A stretch of 64,000 nt of DNA from Dactylis glomerata (lineage: Eukaryota; Streptophyta; Magnoliopsida; Poales; Poaceae). The translations under genes were made by a program, and so were the position numbers. Of the stretch, positions 43,752-54,800 are shown one piece after another. The DNA is taken from positions 737,583 through 801,582 of the forward strand of contig QXEO01000211.1 of assembly GCA_007115705.1 (NCBI GenBank), in the 5' to 3' direction. The stretch's first letter is position 1, and each line of letters starts with the position of its first letter. The notes under the pieces were generated by a model. That model searched no databases and was not told the origin of the DNA. It saw only the letters and a program-made list of their open reading frames with translations.

Positions 43752-46700
43752 ATGCCGCGAGCACCCCCACCTCCGAACCCGGAAATGGCCGAACTGCTAA
43801 GGTTGATCATGGAAGACCGGGAAGCAGCCCGAGCTGAGCGCCAAGCTAACTTGGCCACTCTTCAGCAACTAACCCAGATGGCAATGAACCACAACAATGG
43901 CAATGGAAATGGCCATGGTGAAGGAGAAAACAATGGCCATGGTGATCACCGATCCAAGTTAAGGAGTTTCCAAAACACCAACCCACCTATATTCACTAAG
44001 TCTGAAGAACCCTTAGATGCTGATGACTGGCTTTGCACTATGGAGAACAATTTGGCGGTCGCCAAAGTTGGTGAAAGTGAGAAGGTCTTGTACACCACCC
44101 ACTATCTTGCGGGAGCCACAAGAGCTTGGTGGGATAGCACCCGTGCAATGCAAGCCCAAGGGTATATGATGCCTTGGGAGGAGTTCGAGAGCAAGTTTAG
44201 CAAAGCCCATGTTCCTTTGGGATTGGTTAAAAGGATGAGAGATGAGTTCAGGAATCTGAAGCAAGGTTCCCTATCTGTGGTTGACTACCGTGACAAGTTC
44301 CTTACCTTGTCTAGGTATGCCCCGGATGACACCAACACCACTGAGAAGAAGCAAGAAAGGTTTCTGGTTGGACTTCATGATGAGATGCAATGTGTTTTGG
44401 TCAGCATTCCCTTTGCAGACCTGGAGTCATTGGTTGACTCTACCATTCAGATGGAAGGCAAACTCAAGCAAGCTGCAGAGAACCACAAGCGCCGTATGAT
44501 GTATCAAGGCAACTCAAGCAACTCGCAGAAGCCAAGGGGAAATCCACCTATGGGTTTTGCCCCTAGACCTATGAGGCCATCTGCACCTGCTCCGCGTCCC
44601 AACTTTCCCAACCGTCCGCCCGGCAACAACTTCAACCGTGCACCTCCAAGACCTAGTGGCAACAACTTCAACACCAATACCCCTAGGCCAAATGGCGCCC
44701 CTATGCTGCCCAAGCCTGGTGACAAGTCTGGTGTTACCTGTTATGAGTGCGGACTTAAAGGGCACTACTCCAATGAGTGCCCAAAGAAGCTGAATGATGC
44801 ATCCAAGACCACTGCTCCTGCTCAGCAGCAGCGCCGTGTGGGAAATGGCAAGAACTATCCACCAAGGAACCAGCCTCACCCTCGAGGCCGTCTGAACCAC
44901 ATGAATGTTGAAGAAGCTCAGGAGGCAACCGACGTGGTGCTTGGTATGTTCCCTGTTAATTCAGTTCCTGCCAGAGTTCTGTTCGATTCTGGAGCTTCAC
45001 ATTCATTTGTTACTCAGTTATTCGTTGATAAAAGTGGACTTCAACCAACACCTCTAAAAAATGCCATGTCTGTGCAAATACCCGGGTCAATAACCAAGGC
45101 TAGTTGGACCTGCTTGGCAGTGCCCATAGAAATCCATGGGATATCATTCTTAGCCAGTTTGATTGTGTTAGGAACCAAGGGATTGGAAGTAGTCCTAGGT
45201 ATGGATTGGATGTCTCAACATCAAGGAATTATAGATTGTGCCAAAAAGACCATCACCATGAGGAGTAGCCATGGAATTGTAGTAAAGCATGTGTCAGTTA
45301 AACCCACCCAAATCCCCAGATGTCATAAGAGTATCTCAGGGCCAACTCTGGAGCAAGTCCCCATCGTCTGTGAATACCCGGATGTTTTTCCCGATGAGCT
45401 ACCCGGAATGCCACCGGATCGGGATATTGAGTTTATCATTGAGCTTATCCCCGGAACTGGATCCATAGCCCAACGACCCTATCGTATGAACCCAGCTGAA
45501 CTAGTGGAATTAAAGAAGCAATTGGATGACCTTTTGAGTAAAGGATTGATCCAGCCAAGTTCTTCTGCTTGGAGATCACCCGTCTTGTTTGTGGATAAGA
45601 GTGACGGCTCCAGCCGACTGTGCACTGATTACCGCAAGCTAAATGATGTGACCATCAAGAATAAGTATCCTCTCCCCAAGATTGATGATCTGTTTGACCA
45701 ATTGACCGGAGCTCGAGTCTTCTCAAAGATAGACCTTAGAACTGGATACCATCAACTGAAGATCCGTGCAACTGATATACCCAAAACAGCCTTCACTACC
45801 CGATACAGATTGTATGAGTACACCGTAATGTCCTTTGGATTAACCAATGCCCCTGCTTATTTCATGAACCTCATGAATAAGGTTTTTATGGAGTTCTTGG
45901 ATAAGTTTGTTGTTGTCTTCATTGATGATATTCTTATCTACTCCAAGTCTGAAGAAGAGCATGCAACCCATCTGACATTAATCTTAGAGACCCTGAGAGA
46001 GCACCAGCTTTATGCCAAGTTTAGCAAATGTGAGTTTTGGTTGAAGGAAGTTGGATTCTTAGGCCATGTGTTATCAGCTGGAGGAATATCAGTAGACCCA
46101 AAGAAGATCAAATCAGTCATGGAATGGGAAGCCCCTACCACTCAAACTGAAGTTAGAGGTTTTCTCGGATTAGCGGGATATTACCGCAAATTTGTTGAAG
46201 GGTTTTCAAGCATTGCCAGACCCATGACCCAATTGTTGAAGAAGTACAAGAAGTTTGAATGGACCCCTAAGTGTGAAGAAAGTTTTCAAGAGCTCAAGAA
46301 GCGATTGGTGACCGCACCTGTCCTAACCATGCCCGATATCACCAAAAACTTTGATGTCTATTGCGACGCCTCCAAACTTGGACTTGGGTGTGTGTTAATG
46401 CAAGAAGGCAAGGTCATAGCTTATCTCTCTCGGCAGCTTCGACCTCATGAAGAAAATTATCCAACCCATGATCTGGAGTTAGCAGCCGTAGTTCTAGCTT
46501 TGAAGACCTGGAGGCACTATCTTATGGGTAACCGTTGCGAGATCTACACTGACCATAAGAGTTTGAAGTATATTTTCACCCAGAAGGAGTTGAACATGAG
46601 GCAAAGAAGATGGATAGAGTTGATCAAGGATTATGATCTGGAAATTCATTATCACCCTGGTAAGGCCAATGTAGTGGCTGATGCATTGAGTAGGAAGCCA

Positions 46701-48263
46701 TGCTCGTTGAATATGATGATCAAAGAGGAGCAACCCATGTTGCACCAAGAGTTTGAAAGGTTTGGATTGGAACTAGTCAGTCGAGGATTCTTAGCCAACC
46801 TTGAGTTTCAACCCACCTTGATGAGCCAAATCAAAGAAGCCCAGAAGGGAAATGAGAGTATTGACGGAATTAAGCGCAGAATTAGTTCCGGCAAGGTGCC
46901 AGGATTCGAAGAAGATGATCAAGGAGTTCTTTGGTATAAGGGATGTATCTCTGTGCCTGCCAACTCAGAATTGAAGGAAGTTATTATGAAGGAAGCCCAT
47001 GAGACACCTTACTCCATTCATCCCGGTGGAACTAAGATGTACCAAGATTTAAAGGAAAAATTTTGGTGGCATGGAATGAAGCGTGAGATTGCATCGTTCA
47101 TATCTAAGTGTGATATTTGTCAAAGAGTCAAGGCTGAACATCAACGTCCTGCTGGATTGCTGCAGCCTTTGCAAGTTTCGGAGTGGAAGTGGGAATCTGT
47201 TGGAATGGATTTCATCACTGGATTTCCAAGGTCTAGCCGCGGAAATGACTCTATCTGGGTCATTGTGGATAGACTAACCAAAGTTGCCCACTTTATTCCT
47301 GTCAAGACCACTTATACCTCAGGACAGCTGGCAGATCTGTACCTTTCCAGAATTGTTAGTTTGCATGGAGTTCCTAAAACCATAGTTTCTGATCGAGGAA
47401 CCCAATTCACCTCGAGATTTTGGAAAAGTTTGCATCAAGCCTTGGGAACCAAATTAGCCTTTAGCACCGCTTACCACCCTCAAACTGATGGACAGACCGA
47501 AAGAGTAAATCAGATACTTGAAGATATGTTGAGAGCCTATGTTCTAGCCTATGGAGCTAAGTGGGAAGATTGTCTTCCTTTCGCGGAGTTTTCCTACAAC
47601 AACAGTTATCAAGCCAGTTTGCAAATGGCCCCCTTTGAAGCTTTATATGGAAGAAAGTGTCGTACCCCTTTGAATTGGTCTGAAACAGGAGACAGTCAGA
47701 TATTTGGACCGGACATTCTGCAAGAGGCTGAAGAGAAGGTTCGCATGATTCGTGAGTACCTCAAGGCAGCCCAGTCCAGACAGAAGAGTTATGCCGACAA
47801 GAGACGTAGAGAACTGACCTTTCAGATTGGAGATTTTGTTTATCTTAGGGTATCACCTCTCAAGGGAATGCAAAGATTCCAAGTAAAAGGAAAGCTTGCA
47901 CCAAGGTATACTGGACCCTTCAAGGTACTAAGCCGCAGAGGAGAAGTGTCCTATCAGTTGGAAATGCCCCCTGAATTGTCTGAAGTGCACGATGTTTTTC
48001 ACGTGTCTTTACTTCGGAAATGTCTTGAAGTGCCGGAGAAGCCAGAAATCTTCAAGAATATTGATCACCATTCTGTGGATATCAATAAAGATTTGACCTA
48101 TCGTGAAGTGCCTATCCGTATCCTCGAGGAAGCATATAGAACCACTCAAACCCGAAGCATCAAGTTTCTGAAAGTTCAGTGGAGTAATCACACCGAAGAT
48201 GAAGCCACTTGGGAACGAGAAGATTACCTTCAGAAAGAGTTTCCCAATCTTTTCAGTTCTTAA
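43752..48263 (+). CDS. gag-pol polyprotein (1,503 aa) of chromovirus
   Basis: A single open frame with no frameshift or stop. I start it at the ATG 43752 after the acceptor-like AG; the frame is open for eight more codons upstream without an ATG. Domains by residue: proline-rich N-terminus; retrotransposon gag about 85-190 (AWWD near 126); basic linker; CCHC zinc knuckle from C330 (CYECGLKGHYSNEC); protease DSGASHSFV with D412; reverse transcriptase about 560-750 with LCTDYRKLN and FIDD (D725, D726); RNase H with D872 and TDHKSL near 934; integrase with HHCC zinc finger (H1083 to C1120 and following), and catalytic D1153, D1214, E1250 with exactly 35 residues between the last two; GPF motif near 1388; chromodomain about 1450-1501 with W and WERED. 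Chromodomains read methylated histone marks and can steer integration to heterochromatin, which fits its place in a satellite. All key residues are present. Confidence 0.97.
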   Translation: MPRAPPPPNPEMAELLRLIMEDREAARAERQANLATLQQLTQMAMNHNNGNGNGHGEGENNGHGDHRSKLRSFQNTNPPIFTKSEEPLDADDWLCTMENNLAVAKVGESEKVLYTTHYLAGATRAWWDSTRAMQAQGYMMPWEEFESKFSKAHVPLGLVKRMRDEFRNLKQGSLSVVDYRDKFLTLSRYAPDDTNTTEKKQERFLVGLHDEMQCVLVSIPFADLESLVDSTIQMEGKLKQAAENHKRRMMYQGNSSNSQKPRGNPPMGFAPRPMRPSAPAPRPNFPNRPPGNNFNRAPPRPSGNNFNTNTPRPNGAPMLPKPGDKSGVTCYECGLKGHYSNECPKKLNDASKTTAPAQQQRRVGNGKNYPPRNQPHPRGRLNHMNVEEAQEATDVVLGMFPVNSVPARVLFDSGASHSFVTQLFVDKSGLQPTPLKNAMSVQIPGSITKASWTCLAVPIEIHGISFLASLIVLGTKGLEVVLGMDWMSQHQGIIDCAKKTITMRSSHGIVVKHVSVKPTQIPRCHKSISGPTLEQVPIVCEYPDVFPDELPGMPPDRDIEFIIELIPGTGSIAQRPYRMNPAELVELKKQLDDLLSKGLIQPSSSAWRSPVLFVDKSDGSSRLCTDYRKLNDVTIKNKYPLPKIDDLFDQLTGARVFSKIDLRTGYHQLKIRATDIPKTAFTTRYRLYEYTVMSFGLTNAPAYFMNLMNKVFMEFLDKFVVVFIDDILIYSKSEEEHATHLTLILETLREHQLYAKFSKCEFWLKEVGFLGHVLSAGGISVDPKKIKSVMEWEAPTTQTEVRGFLGLAGYYRKFVEGFSSIARPMTQLLKKYKKFEWTPKCEESFQELKKRLVTAPVLTMPDITKNFDVYCDASKLGLGCVLMQEGKVIAYLSRQLRPHEENYPTHDLELAAVVLALKTWRHYLMGNRCEIYTDHKSLKYIFTQKELNMRQRRWIELIKDYDLEIHYHPGKANVVADALSRKPCSLNMMIKEEQPMLHQEFERFGLELVSRGFLANLEFQPTLMSQIKEAQKGNESIDGIKRRISSGKVPGFEEDDQGVLWYKGCISVPANSELKEVIMKEAHETPYSIHPGGTKMYQDLKEKFWWHGMKREIASFISKCDICQRVKAEHQRPAGLLQPLQVSEWKWESVGMDFITGFPRSSRGNDSIWVIVDRLTKVAHFIPVKTTYTSGQLADLYLSRIVSLHGVPKTIVSDRGTQFTSRFWKSLHQALGTKLAFSTAYHPQTDGQTERVNQILEDMLRAYVLAYGAKWEDCLPFAEFSYNNSYQASLQMAPFEALYGRKCRTPLNWSETGDSQIFGPDILQEAEEKVRMIREYLKAAQSRQKSYADKRRRELTFQIGDFVYLRVSPLKGMQRFQVKGKLAPRYTGPFKVLSRRGEVSYQLEMPPELSEVHDVFHVSLLRKCLEVPEKPEIFKNIDHHSVDINKDLTYREVPIRILEEAYRTTQTRSIKFLKVQWSNHTEDEATWEREDYLQKEFPNLFSS

Positions 48264-48293
48264 TTAGTGAATCTCGGGGACGAGATTCTTTTT

Positions 48294-48305
48294 AAGGGGG
48301 GAAGA
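48294..48305 (+). other. polypurine tract
   Basis: AAGGGGGGAAGA lies one base before the 3' LTR, after CTCGGGGACGAGATT. It is the primer for plus-strand synthesis. The combined motif is usual ahead of the 3' LTR in grass chromoviruses. Confidence 0.9.
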
Positions 48306-49269
48306 TTGTAACAACTCAGAAATTTGTAATCCACTTACTATTAATTAAAGTGCCAAATTTTGGACCAAGATAAAACTTTTATCTATTATTGCATGTATGC
48401 ATGTATTTTTCCATTATATGTCTTTTATGATTTCATGTGTGTTATTATTTGTTGTGAAATAGTTAGTTAATTCTAACCTAACCCACAGAAGCATTAGAGA
48501 AAGATTATCAAAGCTAAAGAAACAAGAAACAAAAGAAAGAAAGAAAAAGAGAAGAAAAGTGTGATCTAGAAATTGTTATTGACTACCCTACTTTGGACAC
48601 CTATATTATGAAATCTGTAACTCAAGCAAAGGTTTGGCCAGTTAGTTGAGCTTGACCAGGTCACATACTAACTTAACCAAGAAGCTTCCAACCAAAATTC
48701 AAATCAGAACTTGACTCAAACTTCTGCCAAACTTTGAATCTGAATCAGTGACCAAACTTCAAATTCGAAATAAGATTTCTGCAAAACATCCCATTTCTTC
48801 AGAACAAAAATAGTTCTGGAAACCTTGTCCAATATGTTGACCACCCAAAGTGAAAAATTTCAAAAATTTGAATTTGAATTTCTTGCGGGCATTTTGTCGA
48901 ACACCTGGCAAACAAAAATCGAGAAAATCGAGTTTACTGTGAGCTTCACTGTCGCCGTTCGTCTCGACCCTGTAGCCATGCTCGTGGAGACGTCCGCGGT
49001 CGAGCCCAGCACGCTCTGCCCCGACCCGAGCCGTGAGAAGTGGAGGAGAAGAAGAAGAACGCGCCCAGGACCCCCTCTCTTCTCCCTCTGCTCCCTGCAC
49101 GTCACCGACCGCCGTGACCTCGCCAGAGCCGACCCACAGCACTCCGTCGCCGAGGCAAAACCCCTCCAGCACGCTTGCAAGGCTGCCGTGCCCGGTGTTG
49201 CTCGACGCACGTCGCCAGGGCCCCCGCACCGGCGAGCTACTGGACGCCCTCGCCCCCGCCTCTCTGGCC

Positions 49270-49276
49270 TATAAAA
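49270..49276 (+). promoter_or_regulatory. TATA box of LTR 3
   Basis: TATAAAA conserved with the other LTRs. From here transcription could read out into the satellite right of 51888. Confidence 0.65.
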
Positions 49277-49544
49277 ACCCCCGCCGATCAAACGAATGGA
49301 CGCACACCACTCCCAGCTCACTCCTAGACAACCTCTCCTCTCTCCGCTCGCTCTCGTTCGACATCGCCAGCCCCGCCGGCGAGGTACTGGACGCAGGCAG
49401 CGCCGTCGTGTTCGGCCTCCGTGGAGCAAGCAGACGCCGGGAATTGGAGGAGGAGTCCCGCCGGAGCCTTTTTCGACCCTCGCCGTCAAGCTCTGCTTCC
49501 TCTACGCGCGCCGCCGTCGCCGTCGTATTCTTCTCTGCGCGCAG

Positions 49545-49546
49545 GT
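49545..49546 (+). promoter_or_regulatory. candidate splice donor in LTR 3
   Basis: GCAG/GTGAGC is unchanged although neighbouring bases differ between LTRs (GTCGTATTC versus GTCGTCTTC just upstream). Confidence 0.4.
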
Positions 49547-51888
49547 GAGCTCCCTCCTCGCCGACGAACACGAAGCAGACGCGCCGTTGGATTAGAATCC
49601 AACGGCAGCGTACCGATTCGGGTCACTTAAGTGACCTAACGAGTGGGACCCCCTTGTCAGTTTGTTTTAAAACATTTCCCGCCCCGTGCGAAGAGTTACT
49701 GGGCCGGCCCGTTCGGGTTTCGGCTGGATTCGGCCCGGTTCAGTTGTTTTCGGTCCGTTTCGCTTTTATTTATTTCCCGCTCATTTTTGAATTGTTTCAA
49801 ATTTGTTTCAGATCTGTTTTTCAAACTTTAATTCCAAGAGATTTAGAAATCCATTTTAAGCAAATGAATATGCGTTGGAAAGCTTAGGAAATGCTCTACC
49901 CTCTGAAACTGGTTAGAATTCAAATTGAGTTAGTGATTTAAATAATTAAGAATACTTTGACCATAGCTTATTTATTCATAGGAAAATTTTAGTAAAATTG
50001 TTTAAGCCTCCTAAAATTATGAAACTTGGTTTGTGAACTCACTAATTAACTCCCCTACTGTTTAGTTCAACCTTAATCAACACAAACCTTGTTAGTGGTA
50101 CCAATTAGACCTTAATCCAATCCTAGTTGGTAGCATAAAATGATAGATCTCTATTATACACTTAGATTAATTTTTCCCTCAATACCAACTTACTTAATTA
50201 GTCCATCTCCACTTGAACTAGCTCTAATAACCCTAGTTACTTACCGATACTCAAAAAGTAAACAACACATGACACATAGTAGGAAAAATCTAACTTGCAC
50301 ACTTAATGAAAACTTGGAAGAAAAACCTGCAATCCAACTCAATAAAATCCAACATGAACTCTATTGTTTGAAAACAATGATGTGTGCTTGAAGTGATGTT
50401 AGTATGGTGTGGTGATTGTGTGCTTGTATTTATTCGTGATTAGACGCTAGTGTTGCTGAGGAGGTTATTGAAGGGGAATTCTATCAAGAAGAAGAAGACT
50501 ACCCCGGACACTTTGCCTACCAAGGCAAGCCATCTTTTGAATCATACTCCACATGCCTAGTTTTACTATTGCATTCTACTTGTTTTTGAGTAAATTGCAT
50601 GATTGAATTGCTAGAGTAGAATGATAGATGTGTAGTGATATCTTGCTTAGCAAGAGCATCAAGCTGAGTTTATCCAACCCTATTTTAGTGGTATCATCAC
50701 TCAATATAGTTGCTTAGTCGCTAATAAAATTGAGGCCATCTCTAAGTGGAACCCCATTTGAACTTGGTGACTTGAACTTGAAAGCTTGAATTGGAGATCC
50801 CTCCTACATGATGGTTTTATGAAGGAAAAGAATATTGACTAAGGACTATGGAATGTATTTGCTAAATGATAATAAGTGATGTACCATGTGAGCCAACCAT
50901 TACCGTACGACCACATTACCCCTAAATGGGAAGGGGCTTAGTCCGTAGCTTGTTCACCCTAGTATGGGAGGTCTTGTATCATCCTTTATAGAAGTGCACC
51001 GTGTGCGGGTACTTCCGAACCGGGTGGAATCTCCATTCATCCAGCATCCTGGAGCGGGCAAAACTAGAGACGCCGGAACGGAGATCTCCGTGTCTCGGGC
51101 TCTAGGGAAGGATCCTGTACTAGAGTGAGCAAGTGAAAGAGTTTGTTTGATTATCTGAACCTCGCATACTTTGTGTATGACGAACCGTGGATTTCTCCCG
51201 GCAGATGTATCGAATCTTGTGGGTAAAGTGTACCCCTCTGCAGAGGTTTCAAAACTATTCGAATGGCCGCGTCCTCGGTTATGGACAGTTGGCAAACTGT
51301 ACTTGACTTTTGTCAAGAATATAATAACTTATGGTGAACTTGGTGAATGACATGACTTGACTTGACATTGATATTGACACACTTGAAGTTCCTGTTAGAT
51401 TGAACTTAGAGAACTAAACTTCTTTTCTACCAATGAACATTCTTGGGAAATAAAACTAGCTTTTACAAATAAACTTAGTGCATAGTCTACCATACCAACC
51501 TTGCATATCTACTTCCTCATTTCCTTTATAAGATGGTTTGCGAGTGCATCCAATGTACTCATGGCTGTGTCCCTGGCTATCAACTTGGCCAGACTATGGG
51601 GAAGAGTATCCGGAGGAAGGTTATGAAGAAGAGTATCAGAACTAAGATCGTCTCCTGAGTCGCCATTGCCTGTAGGGTGAAGGCATGGACCCGAAGACGT
51701 TATTTCCGCTGCTATATTGTGTTGTAATATGAACTTGGTCACTATGACCATTGTATTTGAACCATCGTATTGTAATGTCTATGGAACTGGTTACCAACTA
51801 CGTTATGTGTATCACAACAATGATTCTGGGATTGTGGTGGAATGCATAACGGGCACTTCGAATTTGTGATAAATTTGTGGGTGTTACA

Positions 51889-51893
51889 CCTAC
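51889..51893 (+). repeat. right target site duplication CCTAC
   Basis: Matches 38895-38899. The interrupted monomer resumes as CCTACTCTTCTCAGGCTCC, so insertion caused no loss of satellite DNA. Confidence 0.95.
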
Positions 51894-54800
51894 TCTTCTC
51901 AGGCTCCGCGTACATCGAAACTCTAGCCAGGTGGGCCCGCGCGGTCTACCCCCTTGACTTCCCTCCAACGACGGTTGACCGGTGGACCGTTTTACTTTAT
52001 TTTGTCTAGTTACGCTATAGGAGCATGGAACAACACCGTGGAGTCCAAGATCCCCCTAGTAAACCCGTCGTGGGAGTTTCCCGCCCTACGCCCGAGATTT
52101 TCGAGAGTGTTATCGCATGTGTGTGAAGAGGGTGACACCTCGGAGATAGATGTTGCCTCTCTAAGCACCCTAACACATGTAGCTACATATATTAGGGGAA
52201 AGTGATAGCTCTGGGGGGATTCCTATTCTTCTCAGGCTCTGCGTACATCAGAACTCTAGCCAGGTGGGCCCGCGCGGTCTACCCCTTTGACTTCCCTCCA
52301 ACGATGGTTTACCGGTGGACCTTTTTATTTTATGTTGTTTGGTTAGGCAATAGGAGCACATAACAACACCGTGGAGTCCAAGAGCCCACCTAGTAGACCC
52401 ATCGTGGGAGTTGCCTGCCCTACACCCGAGATTTTCGAGAGTGTTATCGCATGTGTGTGAAGAGGGTGACACCTCGAAGATAGATGTTGCCTATCTAAGC
52501 ACCCTAACACATGTAACTACATATATTAGGGGGAAAGTGATAGCTTTGGGGGATTCCTACTCTTCTCAGGCTCCGCATTCATCAAAACTCTAGCCAGGTG
52601 GGCCCGCGCGGTCTACCCCTTTGACTTCCCTCCAACGATGGTTGACCGATGGACCTTTTTACTTTATTTTGTTTGGTTAGGCAATAGGAGCATTGAACAG
52701 CACCGTGGAGTCCAAGAGCCCCCCTAGTATACCCATCGTGGGAGTTTCCTGCCCTACGCCCGAGATTTTCGAGAGTGTTATCGCATGTGTACGTCTGAAG
52801 AGGATGACACCTCGGAGATAGATGTTGCCTCTCTAAACACCCTAACACAGATAACTACATATATTAGGGGAAAGTGATAGCTTTGGGGGGATTCCTACTC
52901 TTCTCAGGCTCCGCGTACATCGAAACTCTAGCCAGGTGGGCCCGCGCGGTCTACCCCTTTGACTTCCCTCCAACGATGGTTGACCGGTCGACCTTTTTAC
53001 TTTATTTTGTTTGGTTATGCAATAGGAGCATGGTACAACACCGTGGAGTCCAAGATCCCCCCAAGTAGACCCGTCGTGGGAGTTTCCTGCCCTACGCCCG
53101 AGATTTTCAAGTGTTATCGCATGTGTACGTCTGAAGAGGGTGACACCTCGGAGATAGTTCTTGCCTCTCTAAACACCATAACACACATAGCTACATATAT
53201 TAGGGGAAAGTGATAGCTTTGGGGGGATTCCTACTCTTCTCAGGCTCTGCGTACATCGAAACACTAGCCAGGTGGGCCCGCGCGGTCTACCCCTTTGACT
53301 TCCCTCCAATGATGGTTGACCGGTGGACCTTTTTACTTTATTTTGTTTGGTTATGCTATAGGAGCATGGAACAACACCGTGGAGTCCAAGATCCCCCTAG
53401 TAAACCCATCGTGAGAGTTTCCCGCCCTACGCCCGAGATTTTTGAGAGTGTTATCGCATGTGTGTGAAGAGGGTGACACCTCGGAGATAGATGTTGCCTC
53501 TCTAAGCACCCTAACACACGTAGCTACATATATTAGGGGAAAGTGATAGCTTTGGGGGGATTTCTACTCTTCTCAGGCTCCACGTACATCAGAACTCTAG
53601 CCAGGTGGGCCCGCATGGTCTACCCCTTTGACTTCCCTCCAACGATGGTTTACCGGTGGACCTTTTTAGTGTATTTTGTTTGGTTAGGCAATAGGAGCAC
53701 ATAACAACACCGTGGAGTCCAAGAGCCCACCTAGTAGACCCGTCGTGGGAGTTTCCTGCCCTACACCCGAGATTTCCGAGAGTGTTATCGCATGTGTGTG
53801 AAGAGGGTGACACCTCGAAGATAGATGTTGCCTATCTAAGCACCCTAACACATGTAGCTACATATATTAGGGAGAAAGTGATAGCTTTGGGGGATTCCTA
53901 CTACTGTCAGGCTCTGCGTAGGTCGAAACTCTAGCCATGTGGGCCCACGCGGTCTACCCCTTTGACTTCCCTGCAACGACGGTTGACCGATGTACCTTTT
54001 CACTTTATTTTGTTTGGTTAGGCAATAGGAGCACATAACAACACCGTGGAGGACAAGAGCCCCCACTAGTAGACCCATCGTCGGAGTTTCCCACCTTGCG
54101 CCCGAGATTTTCGAGAGTGTTATCGCATGTGTCTAAAGAGGGTGACACGTCGGAGGTAGATGTTGCCTCTATAAGCACCCTAACACACGTAGCTACATAT
54201 ATTAGGGGAAAGTGATAGCTTTGGGGGGATTCCTACTCTTCTCAGGCTCCGCGTACATCGAAACTCTAGCCAGGTGTGCCCGCGTGGTCTACCCCTTTGA
54301 CTTCCCTCCAATGAGGGTTGACCGATGGACCTTTTTACTTTATTTTGTTTGGTTAGGCTATAGGAGCATGGAACAACACCGTGGAGTCCAAGATCCCCCT
54401 AGTAAACCCGTCGTGGGAGTTTCCCGCCCTACGCCCGAGATTTTCGAGAGTGTTATCGCATGTGTACGTCTAAAGAGGGTGACACCTAGGAGATAGATGT
54501 TGCGTCTCTAAACACCCTAACACACATAACTACATATATTAGGGGAAAGTGATAGCTTTGGGGGGATTACTACTCTTCTCAGGCTCCGCGTTCATCGAAA
54601 CTCTAGTCAGGTGGGCCCGAGCGGTCTATCCCTTTGACTTCCCTCCAACGATGGTTGACTGGTGGACTTTTTACTTTATTTTGTTTGGTTAGGCTATAGG
54701 AGCACGGAAAAACACCATGGAGTCCAAGAGCCCCCCCTAGTAGACCCATCATGGGAGTTTACCGCCCTACGCCCAAGATTTTCGAGAGTGTTATCGCATG

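Larger units (their letters stand above)
38900..51888 (+). mobile_element. complete Ty3/gypsy chromovirus (12,989 bp)
   Basis: The layout is 5' LTR, Met-tRNA primer site, upstream acidic ORF, single gag-pol ORF with C-terminal chromodomain, polypurine tract and 3' LTR, inside a perfect 5-bp target duplication. Both ORFs are open, so the copy may still be able to move. Domain order with integrase after RNase H places it in Ty3/gypsy, and the C-terminal chromodomain makes it a chromovirus. The very long LTRs and the closing W-E-R-E-D chromodomain style suggest the Tekay/Del clade, which is my inference. It is inserted between GGGATTCCTAC and TCTTCTCAGG of a satellite monomer and reads in the same direction as the array as written. 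I cannot assign a family name. Confidence 0.95.
48307..51888 (+). repeat. LTR 3 (3' LTR of complete element, 3,582 bp)
   Basis: TGTAACA...TGTTACA. It carries the largest number of private differences of the three LTRs (for example AGCCCAGCACGCTCTGCC, GTTCGACATCGCCAG, AAATTTGTGGGTGTTACA). This fits insertion being older than the duplication that made LTR 1 and LTR 2. It provides the polyadenylation site of the element. Confidence 0.95.

Noticed and set aside
44700..45000. Possible gag/pol frameshift or readthrough site between zinc knuckle and protease
   Set aside because: The frame is continuous from gag through protease to the chromodomain, so no recoding is needed.
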